Below, one piece after another: positions 1 through 4,896 of a DNA stretch of 5,513 nt. The stretch's first letter is position 1, and the number at the start of each line of letters is the position of its first letter. The position numbers and the translations under genes were made by a program. The notes under the pieces were generated by a model. It was not told the DNA's origin, searched no databases, and was given only the letters and a program-made list of their open reading frames with translations. The stretch lies in assembly GCA_003449195.1 (NCBI GenBank), contig DMID01000233.1:1-5513 (forward strand). Reading direction: 5' to 3'. The stretch is from Lysobacteraceae bacterium (GTDB lineage Bacteria > Pseudomonadota > Gammaproteobacteria > Xanthomonadales > Xanthomonadaceae).

Positions 1-427
1 CCAGCCCGACCGCCTGCAACGCACGCAACGCGCGCGCGCCGCGCTCGGCCACCGGCACCTGCGCGTAGGACAGCGGCATCGCCACGTTCTCCGAAGCGCT
101 CATGCGCGGCAGCAGATTGAAGCCCTGGAACACGAAGCCGATCTTGTCCCGGCGCAACACGGCCAGTTGCTCGGCATCGAGGGTGGACACATCCACGCCG
201 TCGCACAGGTAAGTGCCGACCGTGGGCGTGTCGAGACAGCCGATCAGGTTCATCAGCGTGGACTTGCCCGAGCCGGACGGCCCCATGATGGCGACGAAAT
301 CACCGTGACCGATCTCCATGTCCACGCCTTGCAAGGCCGTCACTTCGGCCTCGCTGCCCGGCGAATACACCTTGCCCAGCCCGCTCGTGCGGATCACCGC
401 CGATGCTTGCGTGCCCGCCGCACTCAT
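1..427 (-). CDS. MacB/LolD-type ABC transporter ATP-binding protein, N-terminal part only (gene continues past the left edge)
   Basis: Cytoplasmic ATPase expected to power the pump whose periplasmic adaptor is encoded just upstream. The 142 visible residues begin MSAAGTQASAVIRTSGLGKV and hold Walker A (GPSGSGKST, residues 49-57, Lys55) and the Q-loop stretch FVFQGFNLLPRMSASENVAM (residues 99-117, Gln101). This is the typical sequence style of the MacB/LolD/FtsE-like family that works with FtsX-type permeases. The window ends before the LSGGQ signature, Walker B and switch histidine, so completeness cannot be judged. It is also unclear whether the ATPase is fused to the permease, as in E. coli MacB, or stands alone. 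The ATG (427-425) overlaps the adaptor stop codon as ATGA, which implies translational coupling and tight stoichiometry with the adaptor. Family assignment is firm; the transported substrate is unknown. Confidence 0.93.
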   Translation of the reverse strand, partial: MSAAGTQASAVIRTSGLGKVYSPGSEAEVTALQGVDMEIGHGDFVAIMGPSGSGKSTLMNLIGCLDTPTVGTYLCDGVDVSTLDAEQLAVLRRDKIGFVFQGFNLLPRMSASENVAMPLSYAQVPVAERGARALRALQAVGL

Positions 428-1974
428 TTGGTCGCCTTTTCGCCGGTCACCAGCAGGTCGCCGTCCTTGAGGCCACCGCCGGAAACTTCGGTGTTGCTGC
501 CGTCGCTGGCGCCCAGCCGCACCATCACCGGCTGCGGTTTGCCGTCGGCCAGCCGGTACACGGTCACGCGCTTGGCGTTGACCAGCGCCGCCAGCACCGC
601 ATCCCATTGCCCGCGCTGCGCATCGTCGAGCGTGGCACGGAAGTCGGCAAAATCCTGCTTCATGCGCTCGGCCATGCGCTGCTTGATCTGCGCCTGGAGA
701 TCGGCCTGATTGCCGCCGGCGCGGGCACCGCCGCCCATCATCCCCGGCGCAGGCGGCATGCCGCCCCCGTTCTGGCCACCGGTGGAACGCCGCGCCTGCT
801 GGCGCTGTTCGACGGCAGCGATGGCCGCATCGAATGCCGCCTGCTGGGCGGCCGACAGCGTGATCCCGCGCACCTCGTGACGCAGGTCGTCGGCCAGCCC
901 GCCGCCACGCGGGCCATTGCCCTGTGCCGGCCGGTTGCCGTTGCCCTGCGTCATCGGGTTGACTGCGGACGTGCCGGCATCGCTGGGCTTGTAGCGCAAG
1001 GCGGCGGTGGACACTTTCAACACGTCGCTGCGCTTGCTGACCTCGATCTCGGCATTCACGGTCAGGCCTGGCAGCAAGGTGCCGTCGCTGTTGTCCACGG
1101 TGACGATGACCGGATAGGTGACCACGTTGTTCGTCGTCGTGGCCGACAGGCGCACCTGCTCCACCGTGCCCTTGAACTGGCGGTCGGGGAAAGCGTCGGC
1201 GGTGAAGGACACCGCCTGCCCGACCTTGACCTGGCCGATGTCCGACTCGTCCACCGCCAGCTCGATCTTCATCTTCGACAGATCCTCGGCAATGGTGAAC
1301 AGCTCCGGCGCGGAGAAGTTGGCCGCCACCGTCTGCCCCGGCTCGATGCTGCGCGTGAGCACCACGCCGTCCACCGGCGAGCGGATCACGGTGCGGTCCA
1401 GATTGAGCCGCGTGGTCTGGGTGGACGCGGTCTGCTGGGCAATCTGCTGTTGCGCGGAATTCACCGAGGCGTGCGCCTGGTCCAGCGCGGCCTTGGCCAG
1501 ATCGACATCGCTCTGCGCCACCAGCTTGTTAGTGCCCAGCTCGGCCTTGCGGGTGTAATCCAGCTGCGCATTGCGCAGCGTGGCTTGCGCATTGGCCAGC
1601 GTGGCGCGGGCGGCATTGATCTGCGCCGTGCCCTGCTCGATCTGCGCCTGATAGGTGGACGGGTCGATGCGGGCGACGATCTGGCCCTTGCTCACCTTGT
1701 CGTTGTAGTCCACCAGCACGTCGGTGACCTGGCCGGAAATCTGGCTGCCGACGGTGACCGTGGAGATGGCGCTGAGCGTGCCGGTGGAGGAAATCGCCAC
1801 GCGGATGTCGCCGCGCTCGACCGTCGCGGTACGCCAGGCGCCGTCGTCGGCGGCAGCCTGGCGATGCTTCCACCAGACCGCCCCGCCGGCCAGCACGCCG
1901 AGCACGAGGACGCCCGCAACGACGGGGACAAGAGGAAAACGGCGGGATGCGGGGCTGCGGCTCGACGGATTCAT
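424..1974 (-). CDS. macA: MacA-type periplasmic adaptor (HlyD/membrane fusion family) with an unusual C-terminal insert
   Basis: Periplasmic adaptor of 516 residues that would link an inner-membrane ABC pump to an outer-membrane channel. Residues 14-35 are a hydrophobic membrane anchor after an Arg/Ser-rich N-terminus. Residues 48-107 are the first lipoyl half and barrel region (RGDIRVAISSTGTLSA; VGSQISGQVTDVLVDYNDKV). Residues about 110-190 form an Ala/Gln-rich alpha-hairpin. The second lipoyl half (TVIRSPVDGVVLTRSIEPGQ) spans 195-214, the beta-barrel about 235-312, and the membrane-proximal domain ends in GLKDGDLLVTGEKATK. E. coli MacA has about 371 residues. The excess sits mainly between about 331 and 465, a Gly/Asn/Met-rich insert with two L..AQ...(F/W)DA motifs. 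The MNPSS start was chosen because the anchor follows at once and the open frame upstream lies over the kinase gene in another frame. Its stop overlaps the ATPase start. MacA-like is well supported; cargo is unknown. Confidence 0.93.
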   Translation of the reverse strand: MNPSSRSPASRRFPLVPVVAGVLVLGVLAGGAVWWKHRQAAADDGAWRTATVERGDIRVAISSTGTLSAISTVTVGSQISGQVTDVLVDYNDKVSKGQIVARIDPSTYQAQIEQGTAQINAARATLANAQATLRNAQLDYTRKAELGTNKLVAQSDVDLAKAALDQAHASVNSAQQQIAQQTASTQTTRLNLDRTVIRSPVDGVVLTRSIEPGQTVAANFSAPELFTIAEDLSKMKIELAVDESDIGQVKVGQAVSFTADAFPDRQFKGTVEQVRLSATTTNNVVTYPVIVTVDNSDGTLLPGLTVNAEIEVSKRSDVLKVSTAALRYKPSDAGTSAVNPMTQGNGNRPAQGNGPRGGGLADDLRHEVRGITLSAAQQAAFDAAIAAVEQRQQARRSTGGQNGGGMPPAPGMMGGGARAGGNQADLQAQIKQRMAERMKQDFADFRATLDDAQRGQWDAVLAALVNAKRVTVYRLADGKPQPVMVRLGASDGSNTEVSGGGLKDGDLLVTGEKATK

Positions 1975-2008
1975 GCGGGGGCGGGCATCTGGAAGGACAG
2001 TCCTCCTT
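1971..2008 (-). promoter_or_regulatory. macA leader: distant strong Shine-Dalgarno, small hairpin and five-codon minigene
   Basis: On the minus strand a consensus AAGGAGGA (2008-2001) stands 26 bases before the macA ATG, too far for direct use. Twelve bases after it is another ATG (1988-1986) that opens the minigene ATG CCC GCC CCC GCA TGA. The TGA of this minigene overlaps the macA ATG (ATGA at 1974-1971). The Shine-Dalgarno can also pair with the following TCCTTCC to give a 6-bp hairpin with a CTG loop (2006-1992, one G.U pair). The sequence facts are direct. Translational coupling or control is inference, and the minigene may be chance. Confidence 0.45.
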
Positions 2009-2066
2009 GCAAACGCGCCGCACCGACATGCGTTGACAGCGCCAGCGGAAATCGGCGGCAAGCGCC

Positions 2067-3338
2067 TCAGACGAAGTGGATCGTCGCGGCGGTACCGTGG
2101 CCGGGCTCGCTGCGCAGCTCCACTTTCCAGCCCAGCCGCGCACACAGCCGCGCCACGATCGACAAGCCCAGGCCACTGCCCTGCAGACGCTCGGGTTCGG
2201 CCCGGAAGAAGGGCTCGAAGGCACGCTTGAGCGCTTCCTCGTTCATGCCGATGCCGGTATCCAGGATGGTCACCGAATCGGCGCCCACCACCGCCTCGAT
2301 CTGCCCGCGATGGGTGTAGCGGCAGGCATTGCGCAACAGGTTGCCGACCACCACGTGCAGCACGCGCGGCGGCGCATGCAGGGTCGGCCTGGCGTCGTAA
2401 CGGGCCGACAGGCCCACCGGTTTTTCGGCCAGCAGCACCTCGGCCTGCTCCAGCTCGTAGGCCACGATGTCGGCCACGTCGACGTCCTCGCTCTGCGGCA
2501 TCACCGCTTCGGCCCGGGCGAGGATCAGGAAGGCCTCGGTCACCGCTTCCATGTCGCGCCCGGCGCGCTGGATGCGGCGCAGGCTGCGCTCCAGCTTGGG
2601 CGACAGCGCCGGCTCGGCCAGCGCAATGTCGCTGGCCACGCGGATCACGGTCAACGGCGTGCGCAGCTCGTGGCTGGCATCGCGGGTGAAATTGCGCTCG
2701 CGCGCCACGTGCTCGCCGGTACGCTGGGCAAGCGCATGCAGCGCCAGCGCCAATTGGCGGGCATCGCCCTGCATGTCGGCCGGCAGTTGCTGGGGCGACA
2801 GCACGCTGCTTTCGGGCCGACGCGGATCCCACTGCTGCACCTGCCGCGCCAGCCAGGTGACCGGCGATACCAGTCGCTTGGACGTGCGGTAAGTGACGAA
2901 GATCACCGCATACATCGCCAGCAGCAGGCTCAGCATCGGCACGATGCCGAACCACAGCCACAGCGTGAGCGCCTGCGAACGCAGGAAGACCAGATACAGG
3001 CGGCCTTCTTCGCGCTGGTCGACCAGCACCAGTTGGTCGTCGTCCTTCAGGTCGTGAAAGCCCGGCGTCAGCCCGCGCAGGCTTTCCGGCAGGCCCAGCG
3101 GCGAATACCCCGTCGGCAGCAGATAACCGCGGATGGTGTGGGTATTGGGCGGCGGCTGCGCCTTGGATGCGGCATGCAGGCTCCAGAAATAATCGGCCTC
3201 CTTGCGCAGCGTGTTCTTGACCAGCCCGTAGTTGATCAGCGTGATCGACAGGTACACGCCCACCAGCACCGTGAGCACGAGCACGCTCGCCTGCAGCAGG
3301 AAGGCGAGGCGCATCTTGCGGGACAGGCCGTAAGGCAT
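2067..3338 (-). CDS. Membrane-bound sensor histidine kinase of a two-component system
   Basis: Inner-membrane sensor kinase of 423 residues that should phosphorylate the response regulator encoded just upstream. TM1 covers about 10-34 (RLAFLLQASVLVLTVLVGVY) and a periplasmic loop of roughly 85 residues lies between 38 and 122. TM2 is about 124-149, followed by a HAMP-like linker (about 150-210). The HisKA H-box is SHELRTP (222-228, phospho-acceptor His223), the N-box is NLLRNACRYT (333-342, Asn337), the G1 box is DTGIGM (360-365), the F-box is FEPFFR (374-379) and the G2 box is GSGLGLSI (387-394). All catalytic motifs are intact. Start 3338 was preferred because TM1 follows directly and a weak GGAA lies 5 bases upstream; Met at 3314 is an alternative that shortens the cytoplasmic tail by eight residues. 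The kinase is 115 bases after the regulator stop and 92 bases before macA, so one operon is likely. The stimulus is unknown; the short loop has no domain I recognise. Confidence 0.94.
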   Translation of the reverse strand: MPYGLSRKMRLAFLLQASVLVLTVLVGVYLSITLINYGLVKNTLRKEADYFWSLHAASKAQPPPNTHTIRGYLLPTGYSPLGLPESLRGLTPGFHDLKDDDQLVLVDQREEGRLYLVFLRSQALTLWLWFGIVPMLSLLLAMYAVIFVTYRTSKRLVSPVTWLARQVQQWDPRRPESSVLSPQQLPADMQGDARQLALALHALAQRTGEHVARERNFTRDASHELRTPLTVIRVASDIALAEPALSPKLERSLRRIQRAGRDMEAVTEAFLILARAEAVMPQSEDVDVADIVAYELEQAEVLLAEKPVGLSARYDARPTLHAPPRVLHVVVGNLLRNACRYTHRGQIEAVVGADSVTILDTGIGMNEEALKRAFEPFFRAEPERLQGSGLGLSIVARLCARLGWKVELRSEPGHGTAATIHFV

Positions 3339-3413
3339 TCGGGTTCCGGGCCGGCGGGAGTGGCCGCAGATTATCGCCCGCCACGTGCAGCCGGGATGAT
3401 GGCCGGGCCGATG

Positions 3414-3443
3414 CGCACGGCATGCCGGCCGGGCATGCGCGCG
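3414..3443 (-). other. GC-rich stem-loop between response regulator and kinase genes
   Basis: GCATGCC (3420-3426) and GGCATGC (3432-3438) form a perfect 7-bp stem around a 5-base GGCCG loop. The stem can be lengthened with a bulge by CGC/GCG pairs outside it. It starts about 10 bases after the regulator stop codon. No T-run follows on the minus strand, so it is not a standard intrinsic terminator. It could act in mRNA processing, 3'-end protection or partial attenuation between regulator and kinase, which is inference. The rest of the 115-base gap (3339-3453) shows no further feature I can support. Confidence 0.4.
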
Positions 3444-3453
3444 GCGCGAAATG

Positions 3454-4170
3454 TCAGGACGAAACCGGCTGGCCGATGTCGGCGATGCGGTAGCCGGCAC
3501 TCTGCACGGTATGCAGCAGCGGCTTGTCGAAAGGCTTGTCGATCACCTTGCGCAGGTTGTACAGATGGCTGCGCAACGTATCCGAATCGGGCAGGCCATT
3601 GCCCCATATCTCGCGCTCGATTTCCTGCCGGCTGACCACGCGCGGCGATTCGCGCATCAGGATGGTCATCAGGCGCAGGCCGATCGGCGAGAGCTGCAGT
3701 TCAATGCCGCCGCGGCTGGCGCGCAGGCTGACCGGGTCGAATTCCAGGTCGGCCACCTTCAGCACTTCCGAACCCACCTGGCGGCGTTCGCGCCGGATCA
3801 GCGCGCGCAGCCGCGCTTCCAGTTCCTGGATCGCGAACGGCTTGGTCAGGTAATCGTCGGCCCCCACACCCAGGCCGGTGAGCTTGTCGTCCAGCGTGTC
3901 GCGCGCGGTGAGCATCAGCACCGGCGTGGACTTGCGTGCTTCGCCGCGCAGGCGCTTGCACACTTCGATGCCGTCCAGCCGCGGCAGCATGAGGTCGAGG
4001 ACGATGGCGTCGTAGGCGTTCTCGGCCGCCAGCCGGTAGCCGTCCAGCCCGTCGCCGGCGTAATCCACCTCGAAACCCTTGCTTTCCAGGTACTCGCCGA
4101 TCATCTCGGAGATGTTGCGGTTGTCCTCGACGATCAGTACCAGCCCGGCGCTTTCTTCGCTCTGGCGCAT
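3454..4170 (-). CDS. OmpR/PhoB-family DNA-binding response regulator
   Basis: Cytoplasmic transcription regulator of 238 residues, partner of the adjacent kinase. The receiver domain (about 10-125) has the acidic pair Glu15-Asp16 in LVLIVEDNRN, phospho-acceptor Asp59 in VLDLMLPRLDG, Thr88 in LMLTARD and Lys110 in DDYLTKPF. The C-terminal winged helix (about 137-232) has the OmpR/PhoB pattern, with LSPIGLRLMTILMRESPRVV and a recognition-helix stretch DTLRSHLYNLRKVID ending in TVQSAGYRI. Start 4170 (MRQSEESAGL) is preferred over the longer in-frame ATG at 4185. A GGAGG lies exactly 8 bases before 4170, and part of it is the longer start's own second codon, while the 4185 ATG has only a poor GAAGA. 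It comes first in the regulator-kinase-macA-ATPase series, 77 bases after the tesA stop. By analogy it probably controls the downstream pump and possibly itself. Exact orthology (BaeR, QseB, PhoP and so on) cannot be told from sequence alone. Confidence 0.95.
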   Translation of the reverse strand: MRQSEESAGLVLIVEDNRNISEMIGEYLESKGFEVDYAGDGLDGYRLAAENAYDAIVLDLMLPRLDGIEVCKRLRGEARKSTPVLMLTARDTLDDKLTGLGVGADDYLTKPFAIQELEARLRALIRRERRQVGSEVLKVADLEFDPVSLRASRGGIELQLSPIGLRLMTILMRESPRVVSRQEIEREIWGNGLPDSDTLRSHLYNLRKVIDKPFDKPLLHTVQSAGYRIADIGQPVSS

Positions 4171-4178
4171 CGCGCTTG

Positions 4179-4183
4179 CCTCC
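4179..4183 (-). promoter_or_regulatory. Ribosome-binding site fixing the response regulator start
   Basis: GGAGG on the minus strand (4183-4179), followed by the 8-base spacer CAAGCGCG and then ATG at 4170. It supports the shorter regulator start over the in-frame ATG at 4185. Confidence 0.7.
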
Positions 4184-4185
4184 AT

Positions 4186-4203
4186 TCTTCAGCTTTGTGA
4201 AGA
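4186..4203 (-). other. Small inverted repeat just upstream of the regulator ribosome site
   Basis: TCTTCA (4186-4191) and TGAAGA (4198-4203) are perfect 6-bp arms around a 6-base loop. The element ends two bases before the GGAGG of the response regulator gene. It could be an RNA hairpin in the leader or a dyad operator for the regulator. No -10/-35 pair with good spacing is visible in 4171-4247, so promoter position is unresolved and the repeat may be chance. Confidence 0.3.
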
Positions 4204-4247
4204 GTGCACGGAGCCGCATCTAGACCGCGTGAAGGAATCCCCCGGGC

Positions 4248-4895
4248 TCACAGCAGCGGCTTGAGCACCGGCCAGACGTTGTCCAGCAGCTTCGGCTGGG
4301 CGGCGGCCACCGGATGCAGGCCATCGGCCTGAAACATGCCCGGCTGCAAGGCCACGCCTTCCAGCAGGAAGGGCAGCAGCGCGGTGTGGTAGGTCTCGGC
4401 CAGTTCCGCGTAGGTGGCCTTGAGCCGGGTGCGATAGGCCGGGCCGTAATTGGGCGGCACGTCGATGCCGACCAGCAGCACCTTGGCGCCGGCCGCCTGC
4501 GACAGTTCGATCATCCTGGCGAGGTTGCCGCGCAGTTGCGCCGGTGCCAGCCCGCGCAGGGCATCGTTGCCGCCCAGTTCGATCACCACCACCGACGGCC
4601 GGTGCTTTGCCAGCAGCGCAGGCAGGCGGGTCAGCGCGCCGGCGCTGGTTTCGCCGCTGATGCTGGCATTGACAACCGCCGGCGGCGCCTTCATGTCCCG
4701 TTTGAGGCGCAGGTCCAGCAGGTTGACCCAGCCGGCGGCAACCGGGATGTTGTGGGCGGCGCTGAGGCTGTCGCCGACCACCAGCACCGGGCCTGTGGCC
4801 GCCGGTTTCGGTTTTGCCGCCGGGCCCGCCACGGCCAGCGCCGGCAACAGCAGGCCCAGCAGCATTGCGGCCAGCACGCGCTTGAACATCGTCAT
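4248..4895 (-). CDS. tesA: TesA-type periplasmic SGNH esterase (lysophospholipase/thioesterase/arylesterase)
   Basis: Secreted SGNH hydrolase of 215 residues that hydrolyses ester or thioester bonds of lipidic and aryl substrates in the periplasm. Residues 1-23 are a Sec signal peptide (MTMFKR, then a Leu/Ala-rich core, with a likely cut after ALAVA before GPAAK). Block I GDSLSA (41-46) holds the nucleophile Ser43. Block II carries Gly81 in SISGETSAG, block III is GGND (108-111, Asn110), and block V is DGLHP (191-195, Asp191 and His194). The length fits E. coli TesA (about 208). GGGGAG (4911-4906) lies 10 bases before the chosen ATG. An upstream in-frame ATG at 4913 lacks a ribosome site, and Met at 4889 is possible. 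It diverges from a ybbA-type ABC ATPase gene, the usual tesA neighbour. It ends 77 bases before the response regulator in the same direction, so read-through into that operon is possible. Confidence 0.95.
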   Translation of the reverse strand: MTMFKRVLAAMLLGLLLPALAVAGPAAKPKPAATGPVLVVGDSLSAAHNIPVAAGWVNLLDLRLKRDMKAPPAVVNASISGETSAGALTRLPALLAKHRPSVVVIELGGNDALRGLAPAQLRGNLARMIELSQAAGAKVLLVGIDVPPNYGPAYRTRLKATYAELAETYHTALLPFLLEGVALQPGMFQADGLHPVAAAQPKLLDNVWPVLKPLL

Positions 4896-4896
4896 C

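Noticed and set aside
2009..2066. Promoter for macA in the gap after the kinase stop (TTGCCG then TGTCAA at 17-base spacing).
   Set aside because: The -10 candidate matches only 3 of 6 consensus bases, too weak to call in high-GC DNA.
403..2319. Long plus-strand open frame of 638 codons antisense to macA.
   Set aside because: His/Arg/Gly-rich composition, no recognisable domain, and it mirrors the high-GC third positions of the real genes. The same holds for the 519-codon plus-strand frame at 2076-3635.
3370..3375. GATAAT on the minus strand (5 of 6 to the -10 consensus) upstream of the kinase gene.
   Set aside because: No acceptable -35 hexamer lies 16-18 bases upstream, so a kinase promoter cannot be supported by sequence alone.
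424..3423. Single 999-residue minus-strand frame that appears to fuse a long N-terminal region to the MacA adaptor.
   Set aside because: The part upstream of 1974 is an Ala/Arg/Gly-rich out-of-frame reading of the kinase gene, which has all its catalytic boxes in another frame. Only the part from 1974 on has MacA features.
4197..4234. Direct repeat GTGAAG at 4197-4202 and 4229-4234 upstream of the regulator gene, 32 bases apart, as a possible regulator-binding site.
   Set aside because: Six bases only, and the spacing differs from the roughly 11-base direct repeats usual for OmpR/PhoB-type operators. Chance is a fair explanation.
4238..4250. CCCGGG-containing GC-rich stretch at the tesA stop as a terminator.
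   Set aside because: No stem-loop followed by a T-run on the minus strand, so termination after tesA is not supported.
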